This document shows positions 43,542 to 54,196 of a stretch of DNA of 64,000 bases, in pieces. Origin of the DNA: Bacillota bacterium. GTDB lineage: Bacteria > Bacillota > Clostridia > Lachnospirales > Lachnospiraceae. Under the pieces are notes generated by a model. The model saw nothing but the letters and a program-made list of their open reading frames with translations, had not been told where the DNA came from and ran no database searches. The stretch lies in NCBI GenBank assembly GCA_023423335.1, contig JAFAFU010000033.1, positions 1-64,000 of the forward strand. Reading direction: 5' to 3'. Position 1 is the stretch's first letter. Every line of letters starts with the position of its first letter. Position numbers and translations under genes: made by a program.

Positions 43542-46199
43542 TTATTCGCTCCTGAGAGCAACTACCGGATCCTTCTTTGCTGCAATTCTGGAAGGAATGA
43601 GACCGGCAATAAAGGTAAGGAACATACTAATAATTACAAGGGTTACACCGCCGGCTGCAGGTAATTTCGCTAAACCGGAGATGTCCGTGATGGACTTGAT
43701 GATAGCATTGATCGGCAGACACAGAAGTAATGTGATGCCAATACCGATAGCACCGGCAACGAAGCCGACAATCAGGGTCTCAGCGTTAAATACACGGGAG
43801 ATATCCTTCTTCGAAGCACCGATGGCACGGAGGATTCCGATCTCCTTCGTTCTCTCCAATACGGAGATATAGGTGATAATGCCAATCATAATGGACGATA
43901 CCACTAAGGAAATCGCCACAAATGCAATCAGGATATAACTAATAGCATTAATAATTGTTTTAACGGAGGACATCATCAGACCGACATAATCCGTATATTG
44001 GATCTTATTCTCTTCGGATACTCCTTCATTATAGGCTGCAATGATATTCGTAATCTGATCCTTGGCTGCGAAATCTTTCGCATAGATATTGATCCGCGCA
44101 GGATTATCCAGATCGGAAACCCCGAGAATTGTCAGGTTCTCATCATAGGTGGCATCCGTACTTTCCCTGCCCATAGCGGAGGCGAACATTGCTGCGATAG
44201 CATCGTCACCCATACCGCCATCCCTCATCTGTTGGATGGTAGCCGAATACTGTGCCTGCTGCTCCGCAGGAAGGGCAGCGATATATGCATTTACCATTTC
44301 CATGGTAAGCTCCACTTCATTCCTGTCTTCCTCTGTCGGGAAGGCAACCTCGGTAAATACATCAATGTCCGGATTTGCAATCTGCTCCTTAACAATTTCG
44401 CTTTCGTTCACCTTATTGATTAAATAGGTCATCAACTCGGCAGTGTAACCAATGGAGCCCGTGGAAGCGGTGGCTACGCTGTCTTCGGAGGGGCGCAGGA
44501 TACCAACAACCTTAATTTCCGTAGCATCCGCGATTACAGCCTTCCTGTATTCGTCATCCTCAGAACGATTTCTCCAGCCCTTCTCCATCTTCTCATAATA
44601 GTCACTGTTCACCAGCATCTTGAAGGTAAGAGAGGTCAATTCCTCGTAGGTATAGGATACCTGTTCGGTAACGATGTCCTTGCCGGCCATAACATCGGTC
44701 ATCATATTCTTAAGCTTATTCTGATCTAATAAACCAAGAGAATAGAGCATGTAATCACTGACTTCATTATTCTCATCCACAATCAGGACTACTTCATTGT
44801 AATTCTGCGGCTTACGGCCATAGATAACATCATATTGCTTATCCAGCAGCTCCTGATTTCCAAGCATCTGCATCCAGACATCCGTATTCGTCATAGGGGT
44901 ACTTGCATAGGGGTTGGAGCCTCCACCCATGCCGCCCGCCGATCCATAACCCATCGTCGTCATAATCTGGCTCGGATTTACCTGGATAATCCCCCCTGAG
45001 GTATCCGACTTGTAGATGTTCAGCGGAGTACTGTAAGAATACTGGATATCACTGACATACTCCTTGATTCCGCTCTCCTCACTGTCGATAAAGGTTTTGA
45101 AGGCCTCCATATTATTAATGGTAACCTCCTGTACCATGGTATTTAGCATGGAGCCCATGATATCATTGGAATATACTTTATCCCTATCATGCTCCGTATT
45201 CTTTTTATTCGTATCCATCATGGTTGATATAAGCGCACCATAATCCACTGACATATGCTCGATGGAAAGCGGATAACTGGAAAGGGTATCCTCCTGGACA
45301 CTGTCAATATATGCCTGGACACCATTTGACAGGGATAAGATCAGGGCAATTCCTATGATACCGATGGATCCGGCAAAGGAAGTCATAAAGGTCCTGGTCT
45401 TCTTCGTCATCAGGTTATTCCGTGACAGGGATAATGCCGTAAGGAAGGACATGGACGTCTTTTTCTTCCTGCTTTTCCTCTCCTTCTTCCCTTTCTTAGG
45501 GACCCCTTCTGCGGCTGCTGCCTGATAGGGGTTAGAATCATCAATCACTCTGCCATCCAGAAGCTTTATAATACGGGTGGAATACTGCTGCGCAATATCA
45601 GGATTGTGTGTAACCATGATGACCAGTCGATCCTTGGCAATCTCTCTTAAAAGCTCCATGATCTGGATGCTGGTCACAGAATCTAAGGCTCCGGTTGGCT
45701 CATCTGCCAGAAGAATCTCCGGATTGTTAACTAAGGCACGGGCAATTGCCACACGCTGCATCTGACCGCCGGACAGTTGGTTGGGCTTTTTATGTATCTG
45801 ATCGCCCAGACCCACCTTCTCCAGTGCCTCTATCGCTCTCTTCTTCCGCTCTGACTTGGATACCCCGGATAACGTCAACGCCAACTCAACATTGGATAAA
45901 ACCTGTTGGTGGGATATCAGATTATAGCTCTGGAAGACGAAACCGATGGAGCGGTTACGGTATACATCCCAGTCTCTGTCGGAAAAATCCTTTGTAGATT
46001 TACCATTGATAATCAAGTCCCCCCTGGTGTAGCTGTCAAGACCTCCGATAATATTCAGCATCGTGGTTTTACCGCAGCCGGACGGTCCCAGGATTGACAC
46101 AAATTCATTTTTTCTGAATTCAATGTCAATCCCCTGTAACGCTGTGACCTTGGAATCCCCGGTTGGGTATTCCTTTACGATGTTCATTAAATTAAGCAT
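43542..46199 (-). CDS. MacB-like ABC transporter, ATPase fused to FtsX-type permease
   Basis: 885 residues. N-terminal ATPase (Walker A GPSGCGKTT, signature LSGGQMQRVAIARAL, Walker B ILLADEPTGALD), a basic linker near 235-250, first membrane helix about 275-295, a very long extracytoplasmic domain (about 300-755) and three C-terminal helices of the FtsX fold (EIGILRAIGASKKDI). This mechanotransmission type exports peptides or lipids or acts on envelope proteins. One chain holds both functions, so it would act as a homodimer. Single-gene unit. Confidence 0.92.
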   Translation of the reverse strand: MLNLMNIVKEYPTGDSKVTALQGIDIEFRKNEFVSILGPSGCGKTTMLNIIGGLDSYTRGDLIINGKSTKDFSDRDWDVYRNRSIGFVFQSYNLISHQQVLSNVELALTLSGVSKSERKKRAIEALEKVGLGDQIHKKPNQLSGGQMQRVAIARALVNNPEILLADEPTGALDSVTSIQIMELLREIAKDRLVIMVTHNPDIAQQYSTRIIKLLDGRVIDDSNPYQAAAAEGVPKKGKKERKSRKKKTSMSFLTALSLSRNNLMTKKTRTFMTSFAGSIGIIGIALILSLSNGVQAYIDSVQEDTLSSYPLSIEHMSVDYGALISTMMDTNKKNTEHDRDKVYSNDIMGSMLNTMVQEVTINNMEAFKTFIDSEESGIKEYVSDIQYSYSTPLNIYKSDTSGGIIQVNPSQIMTTMGYGSAGGMGGGSNPYASTPMTNTDVWMQMLGNQELLDKQYDVIYGRKPQNYNEVVLIVDENNEVSDYMLYSLGLLDQNKLKNMMTDVMAGKDIVTEQVSYTYEELTSLTFKMLVNSDYYEKMEKGWRNRSEDDEYRKAVIADATEIKVVGILRPSEDSVATASTGSIGYTAELMTYLINKVNESEIVKEQIANPDIDVFTEVAFPTEEDRNEVELTMEMVNAYIAALPAEQQAQYSATIQQMRDGGMGDDAIAAMFASAMGRESTDATYDENLTILGVSDLDNPARINIYAKDFAAKDQITNIIAAYNEGVSEENKIQYTDYVGLMMSSVKTIINAISYILIAFVAISLVVSSIMIGIITYISVLERTKEIGILRAIGASKKDISRVFNAETLIVGFVAGAIGIGITLLLCLPINAIIKSITDISGLAKLPAAGGVTLVIISMFLTFIAGLIPSRIAAKKDPVVALRSE

Positions 46200-46372
46200 T
46201 CTGTCTTTCTCCTTTCCATCTATAGAGCCCCACTAAAGTATTGGTCATTCTTTTTCCATCAGCTTACCATATCATATCCTTATCAATCATTATAGTCAAA
46301 TTAAGTTTTCTCGTATTTTATTAAAATTATATAAATATAATGTAGTAATACGCAGATGTACGAAGGAAGTAA

Positions 46373-46394
46373 CATGAATTGCTTGCAATTCATG
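46373..46394. repeat. Perfect inverted repeat upstream of spoIID-like gene
   Basis: CATGAATTGC-TT-GCAATTCATG, 58 bases before the start. Shares GAATTGC/GCAATTC with the hairpin at 12973-13001. Confidence 0.5.
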
Positions 46395-46451
46395 CTGCAA
46401 ATATTGTGCTGACGCCGGGATTCGCGAGTTTACGGGAAAATGGAGGATTTT

Positions 46452-47414
46452 ATGAAAAAAGTTATAATCAAAGCCATCATTGTCTGTTGTCTGGTTCTTT
46501 TGCTGCCCTTTCTTTTAACATTGCTGTTTACCAGTAAATCCAATCGCCTCTCTTCCATGGACACCATGGATTTTAATATTTATTATACCAAAGGCGGGAC
46601 AAGAACCCGGATTGACTTCGATCAATATCTGATCGGTGTCGTAGCTGCAAATATGCCGGCAGGATATAATATGGAGGCCCTGAAGGCTCAGGCTGTCATC
46701 GCCAGAACCTACGCCCTCTATAATATTTCACTGCTTACTGAGGAAGACCCGGGACAGAAGGATTTCCTCACCTCCGAGCTGGGCCTTGCCTTTATCAGCC
46801 TGGATGAGATGGAGCAATATTGGGGCACCGAGGGTTATGTAACCTACTTTACGAAGCTTGAAAACTCTGTATTCGGGACGAAGGATAAGATCCTGGTATA
46901 TGACAACGATTTAATCCTTCCGGTTTTTTTTGATACCGGGTCCGGCTATACCAGAAACGCTTCGGAGGCATGGGGTATCGAGATCCCCTATCTGGTCAGC
47001 GTGCAAAGCAAACAGGATGTAACCTCCATCAACTACTTAAAGATCCTGGAATTTGATATAGGTTCTCTGATTGATATCCTTACAAAGCAATATCCCGATA
47101 TCAAACTGGCTAAGAAGCGGTTTTTTGAGGAGGTGACCGTAACCGAACGGGACAGTATCGGATATGTGACAAAAATAAACCTTGGCGGTCTTACCGTCTC
47201 CGGTGAAGAGTTTGCCAAGGTCTTAGGGTTGCATTCAAATAACTTTTACATAGAAGATTATAGCGGCAGGGTCCGGGTAATCTGTACCGGTGTGGGCCAC
47301 GGTGTAGGCTTAAGCCAGTACGGTGCCAATGCCATGGCCGGGGAGGGCTATCCCTATGATGAAATCCTTACACACTACTATTCCGGCGCCAAACTGATTA
47401 ATCTGCGCAAATAG
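46452..47414 (+). CDS. spoIID: SpoIID/LytB-domain peptidoglycan-cleaving protein
   Basis: 320 residues from the ATG at 46452, which follows GGAGG; the earlier ATG at 46440 is part of that site. One N-terminal membrane anchor (about 5-26), then the SpoIID domain (IDFDQYLIGVVAANMP; LKAQAVIARTYAL; GHGVGLSQYGANAMAGEGYPYDEILTHYY). SpoIID is a lytic transglycosylase of the engulfment complex. The gene is not beside spoIIIE or murA here, so a paralogue is possible. Confidence 0.88.
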   Translation: MKKVIIKAIIVCCLVLLLPFLLTLLFTSKSNRLSSMDTMDFNIYYTKGGTRTRIDFDQYLIGVVAANMPAGYNMEALKAQAVIARTYALYNISLLTEEDPGQKDFLTSELGLAFISLDEMEQYWGTEGYVTYFTKLENSVFGTKDKILVYDNDLILPVFFDTGSGYTRNASEAWGIEIPYLVSVQSKQDVTSINYLKILEFDIGSLIDILTKQYPDIKLAKKRFFEEVTVTERDSIGYVTKINLGGLTVSGEEFAKVLGLHSNNFYIEDYSGRVRVICTGVGHGVGLSQYGANAMAGEGYPYDEILTHYYSGAKLINLRK

Positions 47415-47481
47415 CTCTGCGCTCTTTCGAGAATCTATTTATTAATGCTGGCATTTTCTGCCGTCAGACAGTGCTGCATTG

Positions 47482-49881
47482 TTATGACCGGCTGCCCTTC
47501 CTGGTTAAGAAGAAGAATTCCTCAATATGCATTCTTAATCCGCCCGCTTCTTCCCTGTGTTTATTATACAGTCCCTGATAGAAGACCTCTACCTTCCGAA
47601 GTTCACTTTCGGTAATCTCTGCCTCCGCATACCGGTAACGCATGAACACCTCGGCAATATCACGGAATTGATATTTCTCAAAACGGAAGAAATCCTTTAT
47701 CCTGTCCGCGAGCGTAAGAATCGTATCCTCCGTTCCCAGCGTAAAGCCTTCCTTCTTAAGCAGTGCAAGAATCCGCAAAAAGAGGAGATACATTTTCCTG
47801 CTGTGATCCGCCCTTTTTAAGGCGTTTCGGTATTTGATCCTTAATACAATATCATAAATAACCAGCAGCAGGAGCATGGTAAATGTCATGGAAACCAGAA
47901 TAATGCCTCCGATCAAAGTATTGGAAACCTTATTTGTCTTTTTTATTGTGACCGGCTCAGTTATAAACTGTGATGGATCTATCTGCGGCTCCTCTTCACG
48001 CTGAAAGTTGTATTCCGTTGTGTCTTCAACCTTCTTATATTCCTTCCACTGTACATAGCGGTAATCATAAAATGGAGGTGTGGACTCAAAGGGAATCCAG
48101 CCAACTCCTTCAAAATATGCCTCCGCCCAGGAATGAGCCTTACTGTTTCTGATCAGAAATTTGCTGTTCACCTTATCCCCGTGATCCATCAAAAATCCCT
48201 CCGCATAGCGGGTCGGAATTCCCACGCATCTGGCAAGGACGGCCATGGAGGTCGCAAAGGAGGTGCAGTAGCCCCGCTTGTTTTCAAACAGGAAATAATC
48301 CACGAAATCTTCTCCCTTCGGGAGCGGTCCCGGCTCTGTGCTATAGGTATAATGCTCTCTTAAATAGGTTTCAATTGCCTTCAGCTTATCATATGTCGTT
48401 TTCTCATCGGCAGTAATCTCGGCGGCCAGCTTCTTCACCCTTTCCGGCAGACCCTCCGGCAAAGCAGTATAGTATTCCTTGATTTTTTCGGCTCTTGCCG
48501 CTAAACCTTCATAAAGCAAATCCCTCGTATAGGCTTTGGGCGCGCTGGAATGGGTAAATATATTCTTTTCCGCCCAATCCATCCTCACCAGGCCTAATTC
48601 GCCGGTCTGATAGGAAAATTGATCGGCTTCCCGGAGTATCTGATGGAAATCCTCATCCTTTAGATTAAGTTCATAGGAAATGGTCTGATAGTCAGTCCCC
48701 CCCTTCACAGATTTCGGGAAGGTTATATTGGCGGAATCATCCTCCGGGCTCTTTGTATTGCTATATATCTCATACCAGCTGCTCTTCAGCGGATAGAAGA
48801 AGGTTTTGGTTTTAATATTCTGATATTCAATCCTCAGAATTCTTCGTACAGCAAAACGGTTATCCTCAAAAACGGAAGGATTTACCCTGGACATGGCAAA
48901 TACCAGTTCGTAATAATCCAGAAGATAATCCTGCCACTCCGGTACAAGCTCCTGTCTGCTTTTCTCCCAGCTGTTACCGGTATAAATATCACTGACCGAA
49001 CCTAGAAAATATACCGGTGCATCCCCGCTGTAACCGCTTACCTCCAGAGCGATCTTGTTATTCTGCTTTAAGCTGCCGCCGCTCAAGGAGCCTTCCCCGT
49101 CATATCCTGTCAGGGCAAGGGCAAATTCATCCTGCCCGCGGCTGCGGAAAAACTCCCACTCTGTAATCAGGTTATCCACCTTATCCTTAAGATTGTTATA
49201 AAGAAATTTTACTCCCTTCCACTGGATCGGCTCCGGTTTGGACGGCATCCATACGGATAGGACCGCCAAAAGCAGGCAGACCGGTGCCAGATATAGAATT
49301 CCTCCCTTTTTCTCGGGTTTTCCGCTATTTCGGCCATAAAGCCTGCCCGCCAGCTCCACAAGAATGGAGAGCAGGTAGAAGATACAGACACCGACCACAA
49401 TTTTATGCAGATTCACGTGCCGGACACTTAACAGCACCAGCGTTCCTAACAGCACCGCGGCCAGTACCGTCTTAATTATTTCATGCTTCATTAAAGGATA
49501 GAATAGAAGCACTCCTGCGATGGAGATTCCCAGTACCAGAAAATACGCATGGGAAACTGCATATAATTCTTCCGAATAATCATAGATCCAGATCCAATGT
49601 CCCAGATCACTGATCCAGGATAAGGGATTGACGCCTCTGATCCAGAAAACCAAACCTGCCACCGGAATAATGCTGAAGAGGATCAGATAGGCCAGAGCAT
49701 TTTTCCTGTTTATATCAAACAGGTAGACCAGCGCAGCCGTAATAAGGGTGAACGCTGCTGCCGCCAGTACATGCACCTTCAATACATAATATTCATTGAT
49801 CGCTATTGTAAGCGCCCAGGCCAATGCCATGCTTAAAATCGTATGATATACCTGGTACATCTTATCCCTGTTCTTAAACAT
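47482..49881 (-). CDS. Membrane transglutaminase-like protein (TgpA type)
   Basis: 799 residues. About seven N-terminal helices (about 10-205), an extracellular region with a transglutaminase core (Cys in RGYCTSFATSMA, His in AHSWAEAYFEG, and Glu in place of the usual Asp in PFESTPP), then one helix (about 655-678) and a cytoplasmic DUF4129-like tail. Third gene of the MoxR-DUF58-TgpA set, widespread but poorly understood. Good ribosome site GAGGG. Confidence 0.9.
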   Translation of the reverse strand: MFKNRDKMYQVYHTILSMALAWALTIAINEYYVLKVHVLAAAAFTLITAALVYLFDINRKNALAYLILFSIIPVAGLVFWIRGVNPLSWISDLGHWIWIYDYSEELYAVSHAYFLVLGISIAGVLLFYPLMKHEIIKTVLAAVLLGTLVLLSVRHVNLHKIVVGVCIFYLLSILVELAGRLYGRNSGKPEKKGGILYLAPVCLLLAVLSVWMPSKPEPIQWKGVKFLYNNLKDKVDNLITEWEFFRSRGQDEFALALTGYDGEGSLSGGSLKQNNKIALEVSGYSGDAPVYFLGSVSDIYTGNSWEKSRQELVPEWQDYLLDYYELVFAMSRVNPSVFEDNRFAVRRILRIEYQNIKTKTFFYPLKSSWYEIYSNTKSPEDDSANITFPKSVKGGTDYQTISYELNLKDEDFHQILREADQFSYQTGELGLVRMDWAEKNIFTHSSAPKAYTRDLLYEGLAARAEKIKEYYTALPEGLPERVKKLAAEITADEKTTYDKLKAIETYLREHYTYSTEPGPLPKGEDFVDYFLFENKRGYCTSFATSMAVLARCVGIPTRYAEGFLMDHGDKVNSKFLIRNSKAHSWAEAYFEGVGWIPFESTPPFYDYRYVQWKEYKKVEDTTEYNFQREEEPQIDPSQFITEPVTIKKTNKVSNTLIGGIILVSMTFTMLLLLVIYDIVLRIKYRNALKRADHSRKMYLLFLRILALLKKEGFTLGTEDTILTLADRIKDFFRFEKYQFRDIAEVFMRYRYAEAEITESELRKVEVFYQGLYNKHREEAGGLRMHIEEFFFLTRKGSRS

Positions 49882-49930
49882 GAATATCGCCCTCCCTCAC
49901 CAGCTTTTCTTCCTTGGGGCCTAACCCTTT

Positions 49931-51124
49931 TCAGATTGCTTTTCCATTCAGGATGCTGTCAATCTCATCCTCCGACATGATCTGATAGAGATCCGCTCCT
50001 GCCTGCCGGAAGCTGCCTGCCAGCCCCTTCGTTGTATCCGTGACATCATCACTCATAAAGAGGATACAGAGGCGGTTGCCGCCTGCAAGAACCTGGAGCA
50101 CTGCCAGATAGAGCTCTTTTGTTAACAGATGCGTGGCAACCACATAAAACATTCCTTCATCGCCCCGGAGCAGTCTCTCCCGCATCAAATCGCTGATCAG
50201 TATCTTTGCATCAAAACGCAGCTTAACGCAGGCTTTATAAAATGCATTAAAATCCTCTGCCGTAAGAATCAAAGTCCTGTTTTTTCCTCCCATATCATAT
50301 ATGATTTGGGAGGGGGTTCCCCGCAGGGCATAGTAATTAGCAATAGTCAGAATACTTTCTATAATCTTGTCTTCCACAATCACTACCTGGAGATCATCCT
50401 CTCTGATTTTCATAAGGTCCATGAACAGGACAATCTCCGTCTTAGGCTTATGCTGATACTTTCTGCTCAGGAGCTCGTTCATTCTTGCGGAAGCCTTCCA
50501 ATGAATTCTCTTTCGGCTATCTCCGGGATTGTACTTGCGCATCTCGGTATCCAGTTCCTCTTCGGTCAGATTACTATTCCGTATCGGATTCTTCACATCT
50601 GCCTGGGGAGGAGCAATTCCAAGCTGCTCTATGGGCACAACTCTGGGAAGCACCACTACCTTCAGCTTGGTGCCCAGGGGATAGGTAATACGAAACAGGT
50701 ACAAAAGATCCGTAACCTCAACAGACTCCACCCCAACATAATACTCCCCCCTGTAATTGCACTTGATCTTCGTTTCCAGCTTCTCCTTTTCACTGGGCAG
50801 AAGACTGTATTCCGTGCTTTGGGAGGTATCCTCAATTGTGGATTTATCCGTAAGAAAGTTCACCTTTACATTACGAAAGGTGATATAATCCTCATTGGCA
50901 ATAACAAAGGAATATTCCGTCCAATCCCCCTTCACTACCAAATACCTGCTCAAAGACTGATAGATTTTGAAGCGGGCATATACATATACAGTATACAAAA
51001 ATGAGACAATCGGCAGTAAAATACACAGATAAAAGAAGGCATAGGAAATATTACCTCCGTAATATGAAGCAAATACTCCGCTGCCTATGATGGCCAGTGC
51101 GCAAATTAAACGGTTCATTTTCAT
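49931..51124 (-). CDS. DUF58 domain-containing protein
   Basis: 397 residues. Two short N-terminal helices (about 7-45), beta-rich region, and the DUF58 signature YNPGDSRKRIHWKASARMNELLSRKY followed by a vWA-like fold (IVLFMDLM). Normally encoded with a MoxR ATPase, as here. Function is not established. Confidence 0.9.
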   Translation of the reverse strand: MKMNRLICALAIIGSGVFASYYGGNISYAFFYLCILLPIVSFLYTVYVYARFKIYQSLSRYLVVKGDWTEYSFVIANEDYITFRNVKVNFLTDKSTIEDTSQSTEYSLLPSEKEKLETKIKCNYRGEYYVGVESVEVTDLLYLFRITYPLGTKLKVVVLPRVVPIEQLGIAPPQADVKNPIRNSNLTEEELDTEMRKYNPGDSRKRIHWKASARMNELLSRKYQHKPKTEIVLFMDLMKIREDDLQVVIVEDKIIESILTIANYYALRGTPSQIIYDMGGKNRTLILTAEDFNAFYKACVKLRFDAKILISDLMRERLLRGDEGMFYVVATHLLTKELYLAVLQVLAGGNRLCILFMSDDVTDTTKGLAGSFRQAGADLYQIMSEDEIDSILNGKAI

Positions 51125-51164
51125 TCGGAATTCATCCTTACTATTTATTAGAGATTGCCATGCC

Positions 51165-52106
51165 TCAGGACTTTAGCACCGGTACCGGCACCCTCGAAAG
51201 GATACCCTTCAGCACCTTCTCTACCTTGGTCTGAGAAAGCCTGGCCTCCGGAGACAGGAGAATCCGATGGGCGATGACCGGTGCAATCAGCTGAATAATA
51301 TCATCCGGAATGCAGTAATCCCTGCCCCGGATATAGGCGTGAGCCTGGGAGGCCCGAAGCAATGCCAGGGTTGCCCTTGGGCTTGCGCCAAGAGTGATAT
51401 TGGCATCCTTTCTGGTTTCCTGAATAATCTTGGTGATAAAGGTAACCAGATCCTGATTAACCTTTACCTGCTCCACTTCCTTCTGCATAGACTCTATGGC
51501 AGCTCCATCCACCACAGGCTCCAGTCTCGCCGTAAGCTGATTGCTCAGAAAACGGTCCGCCATTTTCTTCTCATCGGCTGCCTGCGGATATCCTATGGAA
51601 ATCTTCATCATGAAGCGATCCAGCTGAGCTTCCGGAAGATTATAAGTACCGAGGTAATCAATCGGGTTTTGCGTCGCAATAACCATAAACGGCATGGAAA
51701 GAGGGTAGGTAACGCCGTCCACGGTCACCTGTTTTTCTTCCATTGCCTCCAGCAGACTGGCCTGGGTCTTCGGTGAGGTGCGGTTTATCTCATCTGCCAG
51801 GATAATATTATTCATGATGGCGCCCTTGGAATACTCAAACCTGGCGGTCTGCATATTGTAAATGGAAAGGCCGGTGATATCGCTTGGCAAGGTATCCGGA
51901 GTAAACTGGATCCGGGTAAAACCGCAGCTGATGGTCTGGGCTATCGTCTTCGCCAGGGTCGTTTTTCCTACTCCCGGAACATCCTCCAGCAGCAAATGTC
52001 CTCCCCCTAAAAGAGTGATCAGTGAATATTCAATGGCTTCCCTTTTGCCTACAATGATCTGCTCCATGTTATGTATCATTTCGATTACTTTCTTTTGATT
52101 CTCCAT
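51165..52106 (-). CDS. MoxR-family AAA ATPase
   Basis: 313 residues from the ATG at 52104-52106, preceded by AAGGTGA. Walker A EDVPGVGKTTLAKTI, Walker B NIILADEINR, sensor ATQNPIDYLGTYNLPEAQLDRF. A chaperone-like ATPase thought to act on the neighbouring vWA/DUF58 protein. First gene of the three-gene unit. Confidence 0.94.
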   Translation of the reverse strand: MENQKKVIEMIHNMEQIIVGKREAIEYSLITLLGGGHLLLEDVPGVGKTTLAKTIAQTISCGFTRIQFTPDTLPSDITGLSIYNMQTARFEYSKGAIMNNIILADEINRTSPKTQASLLEAMEEKQVTVDGVTYPLSMPFMVIATQNPIDYLGTYNLPEAQLDRFMMKISIGYPQAADEKKMADRFLSNQLTARLEPVVDGAAIESMQKEVEQVKVNQDLVTFITKIIQETRKDANITLGASPRATLALLRASQAHAYIRGRDYCIPDDIIQLIAPVIAHRILLSPEARLSQTKVEKVLKGILSRVPVPVLKS

Positions 52107-52340
52107 CCTGCTCACCTTCTCTTTCCGCTTCATTATATCTTTCCATTATTATACTTATTTAGCATAAAGATAGCAAGGTAAGAATTACAGTATTTTTTGT
52201 AATTATTACAGTTTTCGAGCGTCTTTTCCCCCGGTTCCCGGCTGCTTATGGACAAAAGCTCCCTTTACGGTAACTGTTTATACGATCTGTCACCGTAGGG
52301 GAGCCAATCTGTTTCGATCAACATCCTTATCCTGATGGAA

Positions 52341-53042
52341 TTAATGATACCTGCCGACAATGCCCGTCAATAATTTTACCGTACTCTGAATTGCCCGCTC
52401 CTGAAATTCGGCATATGTCATCTCTGCGGAATGATCCGCTTTATCAGAGATAGCCCGTACAATCAGGAAGGGAATCCGATTAAGATATGCGACCTGGGCA
52501 ATGGCTGCTCCTTCCATCTCCGTACAACAGCCGCCGAAGGTATCAACCAGCCATTCCTTTTTCCTCTGGTCAGAGACGAACTGGTCTCCGCTTACGATTC
52601 TTCCGGTATGGACTGCAATTTCATCGATCTCATTCCGGCAGATCTCAGCTGCCAGCCTGATCAGCTCCGGGTCTGCTTCAAAAACAGACCGCTCCATCCG
52701 GGGGATCACTCCTGCTTCATATCCGAAGCCCGTTGCATCCATATCATGCTGCAGGGTGTCCGTGGACAGGACAATGTCCGCTATATCAATCTCGTTTCGT
52801 AAGGAGCCTGCCACCCCGGTGTTAATAACCGCATCAATATGAAACAGATCAATTAGGATCTGTGTACAAACGGCGGCGTTGACCTTGCCAATTCCGCTGC
52901 GCACCACCACAATCGGCCTGCCGTTCATGCTTCCTTCATAGAACTCCATCGATGCCGCTTGCCTGATAATTACGTCCTGCATTCTGTCCTTGAGAATATT
53001 AACCTCTTCTTCCATTGCACCGATAATTCCGATCTTCTTCAT
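52341..53042 (-). CDS. mtnN: 5'-methylthioadenosine/S-adenosylhomocysteine nucleosidase
   Basis: 233 residues. IGIIGAMEEEV at the N-terminus with the catalytic Glu13 region, GVAGSL, EMEGAAIAQVA for ribose binding and the proton-donor Asp in ISDKADHSA. Cleaves MTA and SAH to adenine and the thioribose. Separate from the exporter operon by a short gap; ribosome site AAGGAGGT. Confidence 0.96.
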   Translation of the reverse strand: MKKIGIIGAMEEEVNILKDRMQDVIIRQAASMEFYEGSMNGRPIVVVRSGIGKVNAAVCTQILIDLFHIDAVINTGVAGSLRNEIDIADIVLSTDTLQHDMDATGFGYEAGVIPRMERSVFEADPELIRLAAEICRNEIDEIAVHTGRIVSGDQFVSDQRKKEWLVDTFGGCCTEMEGAAIAQVAYLNRIPFLIVRAISDKADHSAEMTYAEFQERAIQSTVKLLTGIVGRYH

Positions 53043-53115
53043 TCCGGTACCTCCTTTTTAAGCTTATCTTTGAGATATTGTAACCTGAAACAAACCGGAA
53101 TACAATCCGAACCGG

Positions 53116-54111
53116 TTAATCTTCCGCTTCCAGTTTGTTCTGATAGATATGGGTGATGATAGTCTCCATGGGCATTTCTTTGATGGAAATGTCGGTGAAG
53201 GAACATTTTTCGGACAATCTGGCAATAAAATCGTTGATGTTTATAACATCCAGATCCACGCCAACCGTGATATTGAGCTCCGATTCTTTTGCTTCGATGT
53301 TCACTCCCGTAATATCCAGGCGGTCTATCGGCTTCTGAAGCGTCAGCTGTACGATCTTCTTTGCTCCCAGTACCTTCCTCAGGTTCCCGATTGAGTCATC
53401 AAACACCTTCTCACCGCGATTAATGATAACCACATTCCTTGCCAATTGCTCCACATCCTCCAGGTCGTGGGTGGTAAGGATAAACGTGGTTCCCAGCTTA
53501 TTCATTTCGCGAATAAATTCCCTGATTTTCTGCTTTGCTATGACATCCAGGCCGATTGTCGGCTCATCCAGAAAAACAACCTTCGGACGGTGCAGCATTG
53601 CCATAATAAATTCGCATTTCATCCTCTCGCCAAGGGAGAGGACTCTTGTCGGCCTGGTGATATAGTCCTCCACGCCAAACAGCGCTGACATAAGGCCGAT
53701 GCGTTCTTCGTAATCCTTATCAGATACTCCGTAAATAGCCTTGTTCATCCGGAAGCTGTCCACCGGCGGAATATCCCAGATTAATTGGGATTTCTGGCCG
53801 AAAACGGCTCCAATCTGATGTACATAGGTCTTCCGGTTCTTTGTGGGATTATACCCCATAACCATTATCCTGCCCTCCGTAGGATACAGGGTCCCTGTCA
53901 GCATTTTAATTGTGGTTGATTTTCCGGCCCCGTTCGGTCCGAGGATACCGATGATATCCCCTTCTTCCACAGTAAAGCTGACATGATTGACCGCAACCAC
54001 CGGAATCTTTTCCCGGCAAAACAAGGTCTTTACGCTGTCCTTAAAGCCGTTTCCCCTCTTATAGGTTTCGTATCTTTTTGTCAGGTTTTCCACCGTGATA
54101 ATATTTCCCAT
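53116..54111 (-). CDS. ABC-2-type exporter ATPase (COG4586)
   Basis: 331 residues. Walker A GPNGAGKST, signature LSLGERMKCEFIMAML, Walker B VVFLDEPTIGLD, and the long C-terminal extension of this group. It powers the two permeases encoded just upstream. Ribosome site GGAGG. Confidence 0.92.
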   Translation of the reverse strand: MGNIITVENLTKRYETYKRGNGFKDSVKTLFCREKIPVVAVNHVSFTVEEGDIIGILGPNGAGKSTTIKMLTGTLYPTEGRIMVMGYNPTKNRKTYVHQIGAVFGQKSQLIWDIPPVDSFRMNKAIYGVSDKDYEERIGLMSALFGVEDYITRPTRVLSLGERMKCEFIMAMLHRPKVVFLDEPTIGLDVIAKQKIREFIREMNKLGTTFILTTHDLEDVEQLARNVVIINRGEKVFDDSIGNLRKVLGAKKIVQLTLQKPIDRLDITGVNIEAKESELNITVGVDLDVININDFIARLSEKCSFTDISIKEMPMETIITHIYQNKLEAED

Positions 54112-54196
54112 AGTTCCTCCATACTGCCGCCAGGCAGCCCATAAGCCTGCTTGATATACTTCTTAACAGATGCTCTTCTCCTGCCGGACGCTTTAT